13,668 bases of DNA from the NCBI GenBank assembly GCA_030621945.1, contig JAUXGS010000004.1, forward strand, positions 1 to 13,668, read 5' to 3'. This document shows, in pieces, positions 1-7,751 of the stretch. Position 1 is the first letter of the stretch. Each line of letters starts with the position of its first letter. Source of the stretch: Methanosarcinales archaeon. GTDB lineage: Archaea > Halobacteriota > Syntropharchaeia > Alkanophagales > Methanospirareceae. Both the position numbers and the translations under genes were made by a program. The notes beneath the pieces were generated by a model. The model was given only the letters and a program-made list of their open reading frames with translations. It had not been told where the DNA came from and did no database searches.

Positions 1-224
1 AAGGTGTGAGCACAGGCATTCCCATCGTGGCATTATGTGACGCAAATAATTCTACCTCTAATATAGATCTCGTCATTCCTACGAATAACAAGGGTAGAAA
101 AGCGCTTGCCACGGTTTACTGGCTACTTGCACGCGAGATGTTAAGAGAACGGCATCGTAAGGAAGGTAACGAAGACGAATTCGTCTTCGAGTATACTGCG
201 AATGATTTTGAAGCGGAGATATGA
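1..224 (+). CDS. rpsB: Small ribosomal subunit protein uS2, C-terminal part (5' truncated)
   Basis: The C-terminal part of archaeal ribosomal protein uS2, a component of the 30S subunit. The frame is open from the window edge (first full codon at position 3) to the TGA at 222-224. The GTG at position 6 is therefore internal and not the start. Diagnostic uS2 sequence is visible: [12 protein letters not shown], then [17 protein letters not shown], then [13 protein letters not shown]. It ends in a short acidic tail typical of archaeal versions. The N-terminal two-thirds lies outside the window. In many archaea rpsB is followed by a MEMO1 family gene, as here, which supports the call. Confidence 0.95.
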   Translation, partial: GVSTGIPIVALCDANNSTSNIDLVIPTNNKGRKALATVYWLLAREMLRERHRKEGNEDEFVFEYTANDFEAEI

Positions 225-225
225 G

Positions 226-260
226 TAAGCTAAGCTAACTAAGCTAAAATAAGATAAAAT
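226..260 (+). repeat. Degenerate TAAGC/TAAAA pentamer tract between rpsB and the MEMO1 gene
   Basis: The spacer directly after the uS2 stop reads as short TAA-led units: TAAGC, TAAGC, TAAC, TAAGC, TAAAA, TAAGA, TAAAA. It fills nearly the whole 42-nt gap before the MEMO1 start. It supplies stop codons in more than one frame and is A/T-rich. It may be slippage-derived low-complexity sequence. No clear Shine-Dalgarno site is visible in it. Confidence 0.6.
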
Positions 261-266
261 CAGAAG

Positions 267-1067
267 ATGAGAAGAGCAGCAGTAGCTGGAGCCTTTTATG
301 AAGGCGATAAGGACAGATTGGAAGAACAGCTACGAGATTGCTTCTCAGGCATGCCCAGAGAAGAGAACGAAAATATTATCGGCGCTGTCGTTCCCCACGC
401 AGGATATCTGTATTCAGGCAGCGTAGCGGCGAGTGTCTACGCTAAACTGCCCCCAGCGGATATCTTTGTCATTCTCGGCGTTAATCATCAGGGTATAGGG
501 TCGCCCATTGCTGTTTCAAAGGACACGTGGGCAACACCTTTAGGAGACGTAGAAGCAGACGAAGCATTTGTGGATGCGTTACCAAAGCGGATTATTGATG
601 TAGACGAAACTGCGCATAGATACGAGCATTCCATCGAAGTTCAACTCCCATTTCTTCAATTCCTCTTCGATAAAACGTTCCGCATTGTTCCTATTGGTAT
701 TGGCTTATCCGATGAAGATACCGCGAGGGAGATAGGAGAAGACCTGGCTGACATGATTGCTAAAACAGATAAAAAAGTGGTTATGCTCGCATCTTCGGAT
801 TTCACGCATTATGAACCTGACAGAATAGCGAGGGAGAAAGACGAATACGTGATAGAAGCGATAAAGGAGCTGGACGTTGCGAAGTTCTACAAGCGGGTTT
901 ATGAACGAAACGTGACCGCATGCGGCGTTGATCCGATAGCTGCGATGATGCATGCAGCGAAAAAACTCGGTGCGACGGAAGGACGAGTGACAAAATACGC
1001 AACAAGCGGCGACATCATTGGCGATCGGTCCAGCGTTGTCGGATATGGCGGCATCATCATCGTTTAA
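267..1067 (+). CDS. MEMO1 family protein
   Basis: 266 residues, the usual length for archaeal MEMO1 (AMMECR1-partner/MEMO) proteins, which share a fold with class III nonhaem iron dioxygenases. The start ARRAAVAGAFY-type N-terminus (MRRAAVAGAFYEG) is typical. Residues matching the family's putative metal site are present: His44 in VPHAGYLYSG, His121 in EHSIEVQLPFLQ and Cys219 in TACGVDPIAAM. A conserved DFTHYE segment is at about 178-183. The archaeal role is not established; the human homologue has been reported as a copper-binding, redox-related protein. It lies 42 nt after rpsB and is probably co-transcribed with it. No strong ribosome-binding site is visible upstream of the ATG. Family assignment is firm; function is open. 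Confidence 0.93.
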   Translation: MRRAAVAGAFYEGDKDRLEEQLRDCFSGMPREENENIIGAVVPHAGYLYSGSVAASVYAKLPPADIFVILGVNHQGIGSPIAVSKDTWATPLGDVEADEAFVDALPKRIIDVDETAHRYEHSIEVQLPFLQFLFDKTFRIVPIGIGLSDEDTAREIGEDLADMIAKTDKKVVMLASSDFTHYEPDRIAREKDEYVIEAIKELDVAKFYKRVYERNVTACGVDPIAAMMHAAKKLGATEGRVTKYATSGDIIGDRSSVVGYGGIIIV

Positions 1068-1080
1068 TTTAATTTTTAAA
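1068..1080 (+). promoter_or_regulatory. Possible A/T-rich TATA-like element before the RPA-associated gene
   Basis: The 29-nt gap between the MEMO1 stop and the next ATG begins with an A/T run (TTTAATTTTTAAA). It sits about 17-29 nt upstream of the ATG at 1097, and no Shine-Dalgarno sequence lies in between. That spacing would suit a leaderless archaeal transcript. The call rests on position and composition only, and read-through from rpsB is equally possible. Confidence 0.3.
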
Positions 1081-1096
1081 ACCTTTCTGGCTCGTT

Positions 1097-1909
1097 ATGA
1101 TGTATCATGCACACACACAAAAAAATCTAAAGCACGCCTTGGTTCCGACCTGTAGAGTCTTTTTTGACGAATTTTTGAAAAGCGATTTTATTGTACAAGA
1201 AAATGGGATGGCGGTTCTCGTCACTCCTACGTGCGCACGGTGCGATAGACTCTTTGGCGTGGGAGAAGTAAAAGAAGTAGAGACAAGAGGTAACATAGCC
1301 CGGATAAAACTAACCGACTTGACCGCCCCTCTTACTATCTATACGAACAAGGCTATCCCCGTGGAAGGTGTAAAGACTAATGCAGGCGAAAAAAGGACCT
1401 ACCTCGCTTTCCTCGGCAACGTGCATTTGCGTGAAGGTGCAGGAAAAAGAAATATTATACTGGCTGAAGAAGTTGAAACGGTAGAGGAACGTGTAAGAAA
1501 CGGTTGGATACTAACTACCGCATGGAGGACAATGGAGAGGATAGAACTGCTCCGCTCAACCAGTTCTTCAAAGAATCAAGAACAGGAAAACGTTTTTTCG
1601 GACAAGGGCATTTTAAAGGAAGCGTTGGAGCATTATGCCCTTGACAATGATAAACTGGATGCCTTCGCGAGCACGGCGATAAACGCCGTAAAGAGCATGT
1701 GGCAAGATTATCATACAACAACGAAGGAGACAATAGTAGAGCTAGTCAGGAAAGCGGAAAAGAGCGGTGTAGGACGTGAGAAGTTAGTGCGAGCGTTGAA
1801 GAATAAAGGGCTAAAAGAGGAGTGGATAGAGGAAGTAATTGACGAGCTTATTATGGAAGGGCAGTGCTATGAGACGGATAGTGGTGTGTTAATACTCTCG
1901 AAAAAGTAA
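1097..1909 (+). CDS. RPA-associated protein (OB fold plus C-terminal winged helix, COG3390-like)
   Basis: A 270-residue protein resembling the archaeal RPA-family/RPA-associated proteins that accompany single-stranded DNA-binding RPA. The N-terminal half (about 30-130) reads as an OB fold: a VLVTP-type strand, RLFGVGEVKEVE, then ARIKLTDLTAPLTIYT. It is followed by the family-typical WILTTAWRTMERIE helix at about 137-150. After a polar linker (about 153-170), residues about 207-268 look like a winged-helix domain similar to the RPA32 C-terminus. A Cys-x2-Cys pair (C46, C49) sits where relatives usually have non-cysteine residues. The start is the first of two adjacent ATGs (1097 or 1100). A role in replication or repair alongside RPA is inferred; no partner gene is in view. 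Confidence 0.75.
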   Translation: MMYHAHTQKNLKHALVPTCRVFFDEFLKSDFIVQENGMAVLVTPTCARCDRLFGVGEVKEVETRGNIARIKLTDLTAPLTIYTNKAIPVEGVKTNAGEKRTYLAFLGNVHLREGAGKRNIILAEEVETVEERVRNGWILTTAWRTMERIELLRSTSSSKNQEQENVFSDKGILKEALEHYALDNDKLDAFASTAINAVKSMWQDYHTTTKETIVELVRKAEKSGVGREKLVRALKNKGLKEEWIEEVIDELIMEGQCYETDSGVLILSKK

Positions 1910-1940
1910 AAAACAAAGAAAAAAAATAAAAAAGAACTCA
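1910..1940 (-). terminator. T-rich terminator of the mvhD-frhB-hdrCBA operon
   Basis: Read on the minus strand, the sequence just after the hdrA stop region is a series of T runs broken by single bases. This is the standard form of archaeal intrinsic termination. It lies in the 60-nt convergent gap with the RPA-associated gene. It resembles the T-rich tract that ends the divergent hdrA pair. No stable hairpin is seen beside it. Confidence 0.55.
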
Positions 1941-1969
1941 GTGGATTGCGTTTCCTACTCTAATCTAAG

Positions 1970-4672
1970 CTACGCAAAATCCAACTGAGTATACAACTGC
2001 TTGGCCTTGAAGTTCTGTAGCGATATCGCGTCTGACGGGCAATAAGAAGCGCAACTTCCGCAACCTATACACCCCTCGGTAACCATCGCAACCTTCTTCG
2101 TCCCGCTTATCACCGTCATCATACTGTAAGTAACCGCAGCTACCGGCTCATCCACCAACTCTATCGCCTCAACTGGACATATTTCCACGCATACGCCGCA
2201 ACCCGAGCATATCTCATCGTCAACTACGGAAACTATTCCCGGTGTCTCGAGGAAATTCTTCGCTAATAGCACGCACGCCCTTGACGCTGCTGCACTGCTC
2301 ATTGCAAGTGTCTCATCTATCATTGCGGGATAAACCGCAGAACCGCAGATGAACACCCCTTCGTTCACCGTATCAACTGGTGTTAACACAAGCTTTGGCC
2401 GCTCCTGCTCCTCCAAGAAGAACCCGTTTTTAAGCGGAACCATGAACATCTTGCTTAATTTCTCGTTCTCTGCCGCAGGCTGCATCAATGCGCTGATCAC
2501 CATCAAATCGGGCTTTATCTGCACTTCATCGTTGAATATAATATCGAAGACCGATAGAACTCCGTCCTGCAGCACAGGTGGCTTCTCCGCATCATATCTG
2601 AGGAATATTACTCCGCTCTCTCGCGCCTCTTTGTACAGTATTTCCCATTTACCGTAGGTCTTGATCTCCTGGTAAAGCACGAACACATTCGCTTCCGGTT
2701 TGAGCTTCTTCGCTTTTAACGCATTGGTCACCGCCTCGATGCTGTTAGACTTCGAATACACGCCATCGCCCGATGCTCCGTCTATAACCATCGCGATGGT
2801 GTTGGCATCCACGGGAAGCATCTTCGCAAACTCAGATTGCGTTACCACGTTTTGTGCTTGCCCGTAGCCGAAGTAACCTTCGGGTACAAGTTCTTGCGCA
2901 CCCGTTGCGAGCACCGCAGCGCCGAAATCTATCTCGTCATCTACGCCTGCGCCGGTTACTTTTGCTTTAAACGCGCCTGCTCTGCCCCGAACGTCCTCTA
3001 CCGCTGCACCTGTGTACACCGTTATCTTATCGTTACTCGTTACCTTGTCAGCGAACTCAGTTAGCACGTCAGAGCCTTTCACACCGTTCTGCAACTCAGG
3101 GATCTCCTTTAACTTACCGCCTAATTCCGACTCCTTCTCCACCAAATAAACCTCATAGCCTGCGGTTGCGACGTCAAGCGCGGCATTCATGCCTGCCACA
3201 CCGCCGCCGACCACCAGCGCTTTCGGCGTTACCGGATACTGCTCAATCGGAACTGGTTCGAGATACCGTGCGCGCTCTACCGCCATGGTCATCTGGCTCT
3301 TTGCTGCATTTGTCGCATCCTCAGCTCCATGCACCCACGCACATTGCTCTCGCAAGTTCACCATCTCAAGTAAGTAAGGATTCAGACCGGCCTTCGCACA
3401 CGCATCCCGGAACATCTCCTCATACTCTCTCGGCGAAAATCCTGCAACCACTATCCTGTTCAGCCCTTGGTCTACTATTCCACTCTCAATCGCGTCCATC
3501 GTCTCCTTCAGCGTGTTCGTGTTTACAGCGACAACGTCCCTCAGTTGTTCTACGTACTCTGCAACCGCAGGTACATCCATTGATCCCGCCACGTCTCCGT
3601 TACAACCGCAGATGAAGACGCCTATCTTCGTTTCTTCCCCTACTTCGATGTATTTCCGCTCTTCCTGTCCCGGAATCATCTCGGTCCGTCCAGAAAGCAG
3701 AGCGGCCTTTAATGCGGCACCGCTTGCCTGTGCAACGCTTTCCCGAACCTTCATCGGCGCGGTTGCCGTTCCACCTGCAAATATGCCGCTGACGCTCGTT
3801 TCCAATGGGCTCGTCATGCTTGTCTCTATATATCCATATTTATCAGTCTTTACGCCTGTTATCTCAGCAAGTTTGCCCATCGTCTTCGATGGCAGAAGAC
3901 CAACCGCAAGAACCACCATATCGAGATCTAATCGCTCAACCGTGCCGTTTGCCAAATCCTCATACTTCACGGTTAGCGCGCCATCCTCAGCTATAACTTC
4001 CGGAACTCGTGACCGAATGTACTTCACACCGTATTTGCCCTTCAAATCAGACACCAGTGCCTCATCCTTTCCAAAGGTGCGGATGTCCATGTAGAAGATG
4101 TAAATGTCTATATCGGGATAGCGCTCTTTCACTTCCCACGCCTCTTTCGCCGTGTAATAGCAGCATGCCGTTGAGCAAATCTCGTTATCTTGGCATCGCG
4201 ATCCTATACACTTGATAAAGCCTATCTTCTCTACCGGCTTGCCATCCGAAGGTCGCACCAGCGCACCGTTCTCACTTTTAGTACAGGCCTTGAGCATACC
4301 TTCAAATTCCAACGAGGGGAGAACATCAGGATTATCAATCGCGTAACCCTTCGCTATGTTATCATAAACGTCGTAGCCCGGTGTCAGCACCACACTCTCC
4401 ACACCGATTTCATCCCCAGATACGTTCAACTTGAAATCACCGGCTGAACCCGATAAACCCTCCACTTCGCTTGACAGCATCAGCTCTATGTTCGGATGGT
4501 TCTCAATCTCCACTATTCACGACGTTAGACCCATTTCACATTCCGCAAGTTCTGATACCTTACCCCCAAGCTGCGCATTCTTCTCTATCAGATAAACCTT
4601 GTAACCAGCATCTGCAAGGTCAAGAGCTGCCGTTATACCGGCAACGCCTCCTCCTATAACTGCTATTCCCAT
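1970..4672 (-). CDS. hdrA: Double (fused) HdrA-type flavoprotein, interrupted by an in-frame TGA at codon 52
   Basis: HdrA carries FAD and iron-sulfur clusters and is the electron-bifurcating subunit of cytoplasmic heterodisulfide reductase. The authentic start is the ATG at 4672, 2 nt after the hdrB stop and preceded by a GGTG-type binding site. Reading from it gives the FAD motif GGGVAG (7-12) and [15 protein letters not shown], then TGA at codon 52. The same frame continues 848 codons to the TAG at 1970. Module 1 has C155, C166, C170 and C171 (the FAD-proximal cluster motif, CSTACC) but no inserted ferredoxin. An HdrA N-terminal-type domain (about 351-453) follows. Module 2 has GGGVAG (489-494) but no CC motif, and ends in two ferredoxin motifs (C822-C832, C868-C878). 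If the TGA terminates, re-initiation at GTG 4513 would give 847 residues lacking the first FAD motif. Selenoprotein, pseudogene or sequence error all remain possible. Confidence 0.8.
4517..4519 (-). other. In-frame TGA inside hdrA (possible selenocysteine codon or nonsense mutation)
   Basis: The codon lies exactly 51 codons after the ATG at 4672 and in frame with the remaining HdrA coding sequence. The other two frames are closed locally, so a single frameshift does not explain it. It sits 15 codons after the GG pair that follows the first FAD motif. In HdrA-a of this window the two motif cysteines sit 14 and 17 residues after the same GG. TGA is an ordinary stop for rpsB, mvhD, hdrC, hdrB and hdrA-b here, so general reassignment is excluded. 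Confidence 0.85.
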
Positions 4673-4674
4673 TT

Positions 4675-5541
4675 TCACACCACCTTCTCAAGTATTTTCT
4701 TCGCGCCTACCACATTCTTCTGAAGACCGAGCTTATTCGGCTCTATTCCAAGCGCGAGACCCAGCAACTGCGTGATATAAACTATCGGCATTTCGAACTT
4801 GACGTTTAACGCTTTCTCTATGTCCGGCTGCTTCGCATCCAGCATCATGCCACACAGTGGACAGGCAAGTGCAATACAGTCCGCACCTGCGTTCTTCGCC
4901 GTATCCAGGATCTTCCTCGCCATCTCAAATGCGAGGTCCGCTCTCGTCATCATCAGCGGCCCGCCACAGCATTTCGTCTTCATGGTGCTGAACGGAACAT
5001 TTTCCCCCCCGATCAACTCGATCAATTGGTCCATCAAAACAGGGTCGTCTGGATCGTCAAAAGCTGTCTCTGGCGGCCTTCCTATGTAACAACCGTAATA
5101 TGGGGCAACCTTTACCTCTACTTTCTTCACTAACTTACTCTTTATTTCTTCCAAGCCTATATCGTTGACGAGAACATCGAGTATATGCTTCGGCGTTATC
5201 GTGCCGTTGTACTCAAGAGAAGGATCAATCCCCTTTATTTCCGCGCGTAATTCCTCATCTGCCTTCAGCGCATTGTTCGCCCTTGCTAAATTGTAATAAC
5301 AGATACTGCACGGTGTCATGATGTCCAAATTAACCCTCTCGGCAATAGCGAGATTACGAGCATTTAACGCGTACACTAAGTTTGGATCCTCTGCTTCTGC
5401 AGCACCACAGCAGTTCCACTCCTCGACTTCTACCAGTTCAACCCCCAACTTCTCAAATACTGCCTCCGTTGACATGTGCTGCTCCAACGCCGTCGCCTCT
5501 GATGGACACCCGGGATAATATGCAAGTTTCTCTACACTCAT
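4675..5541 (-). CDS. hdrB: Heterodisulfide reductase subunit B
   Basis: 288 residues from the ATG at 5541. This start overlaps the hdrC stop as ATGA and has a purine-rich GGAGAAGGAG site upstream. A longer frame starting at 5568 would overlap hdrC by about 30 nt and is less likely. HdrB is the catalytic subunit that reduces CoM-S-S-CoB (or forms it in reverse) at two noncubane [4Fe-4S] clusters. Both CCG-domain motifs are complete: C12, C44-C45, C78-x2-C81, and C151, C191-C192, C227-x2-C230. The N-terminus KLAYYPGCP is typical of the family. Length matches the family, and it sits between hdrC and hdrA in an intact operon. Cytoplasmic; no signal peptide or membrane segment. Confidence 0.95.
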   Translation of the reverse strand: MSVEKLAYYPGCPSEATALEQHMSTEAVFEKLGVELVEVEEWNCCGAAEAEDPNLVYALNARNLAIAERVNLDIMTPCSICYYNLARANNALKADEELRAEIKGIDPSLEYNGTITPKHILDVLVNDIGLEEIKSKLVKKVEVKVAPYYGCYIGRPPETAFDDPDDPVLMDQLIELIGGENVPFSTMKTKCCGGPLMMTRADLAFEMARKILDTAKNAGADCIALACPLCGMMLDAKQPDIEKALNVKFEMPIVYITQLLGLALGIEPNKLGLQKNVVGAKKILEKVV

Positions 5542-6170
5542 CTCTCTTTCTCCTTCTCCTCCACCCACTTGAAGATCTTCTTCATCACGTCCCGCTGCTT
5601 TATCTTCGATGCAAGAAGTCCTTTAAACAGACCGTGACCACCGAGTGGGCCCATTTTGCCTTTTAAGAACATCCGCATGCCGAAACCCATGTAATCACTC
5701 ATCATTGCTTTTTGCCCCGCAACGAAAGAGCCTTCTCTCTTAGGGTAATATTCCATCGCCAGTCCTATATCATAGAGCCGCCCGTACTTCTCCACGGTAT
5801 GCAGAAAAGCGGTTTCAAACAGTGGTCTGGGGCTCTCGATCTTTATCTCGCCTGCTTCCTCTGCCTTCTCCGCTAACCGTCGCATTACAGCAAGCACATC
5901 GCCAACCACCACGTTCTGCGGGCATCGCGCCGTGCACGTTTGACAGATAGCACAAATCCACAGATCTGGGTTTGACAACACTTCCGTACGCATTCCCAGA
6001 AGGCTCATCTGGATGATCTTCCTCGGATTGTAGCTCGGAACGAGTTCAGTGATCGGGCATCCCAAGGTACAGGTACTGCACTGATAACACGCTGTAAGGT
6101 GTTCTCCACCCGGCTCGTTCAATATCTCATTCTTAAAGTTCGGGTCCAGTTCCCAAGTCTTTATTGGCAT
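5538..6170 (-). CDS. hdrC: Heterodisulfide reductase subunit C
   Basis: 210 residues. HdrC is the small iron-sulfur subunit that passes electrons between HdrA and HdrB. Two complete four-cysteine [4Fe-4S] motifs are visible: C28-C31-C34-C38 (CYQCSTCTLGCP) and C73-C76-C79-C83 (CAICQTCTARCP). The segment SYNPRKIIQMSLLG between them is characteristic of the family. The C-terminal 120 residues are helical and basic near the end, and the protein finishes in a Lys/Glu-rich tail. Its ATG lies 1 nt after the stop of the FrhB-like gene, and its stop overlaps the hdrB start, so translation of all three is probably coupled. The upstream ribosome-binding site is weak, in keeping with coupling. Confidence 0.95.
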   Translation of the reverse strand: MPIKTWELDPNFKNEILNEPGGEHLTACYQCSTCTLGCPITELVPSYNPRKIIQMSLLGMRTEVLSNPDLWICAICQTCTARCPQNVVVGDVLAVMRRLAEKAEEAGEIKIESPRPLFETAFLHTVEKYGRLYDIGLAMEYYPKREGSFVAGQKAMMSDYMGFGMRMFLKGKMGPLGGHGLFKGLLASKIKQRDVMKKIFKWVEEKEKER

Positions 6171-6171
6171 T

Positions 6172-7236
6172 TTATCTTAAGCACTCTTCAAGCTCATCCT
6201 CTTCATATGTCGTGAACGGTAGAGGCTCCTTTGCATCCTTCCCTGGCACGTATTCGAAAAGTTCCTGTACCTTCTTTGCAAGTACCGGATAGAATCTCGT
6301 CAATGGTATATCCTTCGGACATGCATCTTCACAGGCACCACAGGCAACACACGTCGTGCTGACATGGTAAACCCTCGTGAGATGGTACAACAGTTGATTT
6401 GTTGGCACCTCGATCGCACCCCGTGCCTCTGCTAAGTTCAATAAGTCGCCGCCAACGGGATTTCCTAAAGGCTGGTCAAAGAAGCATTCTTTACAATAAC
6501 ACACCGGGCACACATCTCTGCAGTTCTTGCATACTATACAATCTCGCAGGAACTCTTCCAACGCCTCCTCACTGCTTATCTTTGGCAACCCTTCTAAATT
6601 CTGTTTCGCCTCTGCTGCGATCTTCTCTTTTTCCGCTGCCCTTTCTAATTCCTTATCTTCCAGCGATAGTCCCACGGCTGACAACGCCTCCTCACCCTTA
6701 TCCGTTAGCCCTGCAACGACAGCCTTCTCTCCGCCAGCTTGTGCGATAGCAATATCTCCGACGTCTGCAAGCCGGTTATCACAGATTGCGCAGGCATCCC
6801 TTATCGAAATCCCTTTTCCCGCAAGTTCCTTTATCTTTGCACTATCCACCTGGTCTCCTATATCTGCATAATTCGCTGCATAAACCTCATTCGCGAAGGC
6901 TCCTGCACAATCCGCGGTTATGAGAAGCACACTGTCTTCGTTTAGTTGTTTGAGCTTTATCAATTCTATCGCTGCTCTTATCTCACAGGGTTTGGCTACT
7001 ATTCCTACCTTCTCCGTGATCATCCAGCCCTTCACGATGTTCGCAGCGTTTACACCGAACGATGGCGCGAAGATGACTGACTCAGGCGCTGCTATCTTGT
7101 CCTTATCCCGCACGAGCATGTAGGATACGTTATTCCCAACTCTACGCGGCAGGATCAGGCAATCCACGACTTTGTTCTCCAGCAATCCCTTTAAAACCCC
7201 TTCCAATTCCCCATAATTCAGCTCTGTTCCTTTCAT
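6172..7236 (-). CDS. frhB: FrhB/FdhB-like F420-linked flavoprotein subunit with C-terminal iron-sulfur cluster motifs
   Basis: 354 residues related to the beta subunit family of F420-reducing hydrogenase and formate dehydrogenase (FrhB/FdhB), which exchange electrons with F420 or a similar donor through FAD. The core signature is VGIVAKPCEIRAAIELIKL (about 77-95, with Cys84), followed by C110 and the C149/C152 pair. A charged helical stretch (about 192-215) leads to a Cys-rich C-terminus. This contains C233-C236-C239-C243, extra cysteines C246, C248 and C251, and a ferredoxin-type C296-C299-C302-C306. Placing the clusters C-terminal to the FrhB core differs from FpoF-like proteins, which carry them at the N-terminus. 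The ATG overlaps the mvhD stop (ATGA), with GAGGGAT upstream. It probably replaces MvhAG as the entry point for electrons. F420 as substrate is inferred. Confidence 0.78.
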   Translation of the reverse strand: MKGTELNYGELEGVLKGLLENKVVDCLILPRRVGNNVSYMLVRDKDKIAAPESVIFAPSFGVNAANIVKGWMITEKVGIVAKPCEIRAAIELIKLKQLNEDSVLLITADCAGAFANEVYAANYADIGDQVDSAKIKELAGKGISIRDACAICDNRLADVGDIAIAQAGGEKAVVAGLTDKGEEALSAVGLSLEDKELERAAEKEKIAAEAKQNLEGLPKISSEEALEEFLRDCIVCKNCRDVCPVCYCKECFFDQPLGNPVGGDLLNLAEARGAIEVPTNQLLYHLTRVYHVSTTCVACGACEDACPKDIPLTRFYPVLAKKVQELFEYVPGKDAKEPLPFTTYEEDELEECLR

Positions 7237-7661
7237 AGTATCTTATCCCTCATTGGATTAGGGCCCAATTCTTTAATCTCCTCTGTAATGCCCTTCATCG
7301 TATTTGCGAATTTATCCCCCTCTGACGCGCTGATCCAATATGATTTCACCCGATCGTCCAGTCCAAACTGCTTTAAAATAGTTCTCAGTGCTGCTATTCT
7401 GCGCCTGGAATAGAAGTTCCCTTTTATGTAATGGCACTCCCCAGGATGACAGCCGCTGATGAAAACACCGTCTGCACCATTTAACAACGCTTTGAACGCA
7501 AACATTGGGTCAAACCTCGCCGTACACATCATCCTGATTAACCGAACATTTGGTGGGTATTTCTTCCGCGACGTCCCTGCTAAGTCTGCACCCGCATAAG
7601 TACACCAGTTACAGGTAAACCCAACGATCTTTGGCTCAAAACCTCCTTTCTCTTCTCCCAT
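7233..7661 (-). CDS. mvhD: MvhD-type [2Fe-2S] electron-transfer subunit
   Basis: 142 residues, the normal length for MvhD, the small iron-sulfur protein that docks a dehydrogenase onto HdrA. Cysteines seen are C17-x2-C20 (FTCNWCTYAGADLAG), C46 (RMMCTAR) and C71/C76 (GCHPGECHY), the family pattern. It is the first gene of the operon and has a good binding site (GGTGAT, about 6 nt before the ATG). Downstream lie frhB-like, hdrC, hdrB and hdrA. No MvhA or MvhG hydrogenase subunit is present in the window, so MvhD here probably bridges HdrA and the FrhB-like protein. Its presence argues that the operon encodes a soluble HdrABC-type complex and not the membrane HdrDE type. Confidence 0.93.
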   Translation of the reverse strand: MGEEKGGFEPKIVGFTCNWCTYAGADLAGTSRKKYPPNVRLIRMMCTARFDPMFAFKALLNGADGVFISGCHPGECHYIKGNFYSRRRIAALRTILKQFGLDDRVKSYWISASEGDKFANTMKGITEEIKELGPNPMRDKIL

Positions 7662-7734
7662 TTTTTATCACCTAAGTCTATGCTCACCTTACTTTCCACG
7701 ATAACTTTTTACAAACTCTCTGTTAACTTTATAA

Positions 7735-7751
7735 CATATATAAGCTTTTCG
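7735..7751 (-). promoter_or_regulatory. BRE/TATA promoter of the mvhD-frhB-hdrCBA operon
   Basis: On the minus strand, CGAAAAG (BRE-like) is followed directly by CTTATATATG (TATA box). The predicted transcription start, about 25 nt downstream, falls near 7712. This leaves a leader of roughly 50 nt before the mvhD ATG at 7661, with a GGTGAT binding site at its end. The form matches the archaeal consensus and also the opposite-facing element at 7856-7870. Confidence 0.75.

Noticed and set aside
6..224. A complete 72-residue gene starting at GTG 6
   Set aside because: The frame is open to the window edge and the protein aligns to the C-terminal part of uS2, so this is a truncated rpsB.
1970..1972. 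TAG at the end of hdrA as a pyrrolysine codon
   Set aside because: The protein ends at the expected place after the second ferredoxin motif, and reading on meets another stop within a few codons.
3513..4094. 193-residue open frame on the plus strand inside hdrA
   Set aside because: It is Ser/Pro/Thr-rich with no family features, and is antisense to a well-supported HdrA coding sequence.
1970..4513. Taking GTG 4513 as the normal start of an 847-residue HdrA
   Set aside because: The frame continues upstream through a TGA to an ATG 2 nt after hdrB with a good binding site and an intact FAD motif, so the native start is at 4672. GTG 4513 would only serve as a re-initiation site if the TGA terminates.
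4517..4519. General reassignment of TGA as a sense codon in this organism
   Set aside because: Six other genes here end in TGA exactly where their families end or where the next gene begins, so TGA is a normal stop.
4675..5568. Longer HdrB starting at 5568
   Set aside because: It adds a Gly/Glu-rich N-terminus produced by the end of hdrC read in another frame. The ATG at 5541 gives the typical family N-terminus, an ATGA overlap and a binding site.
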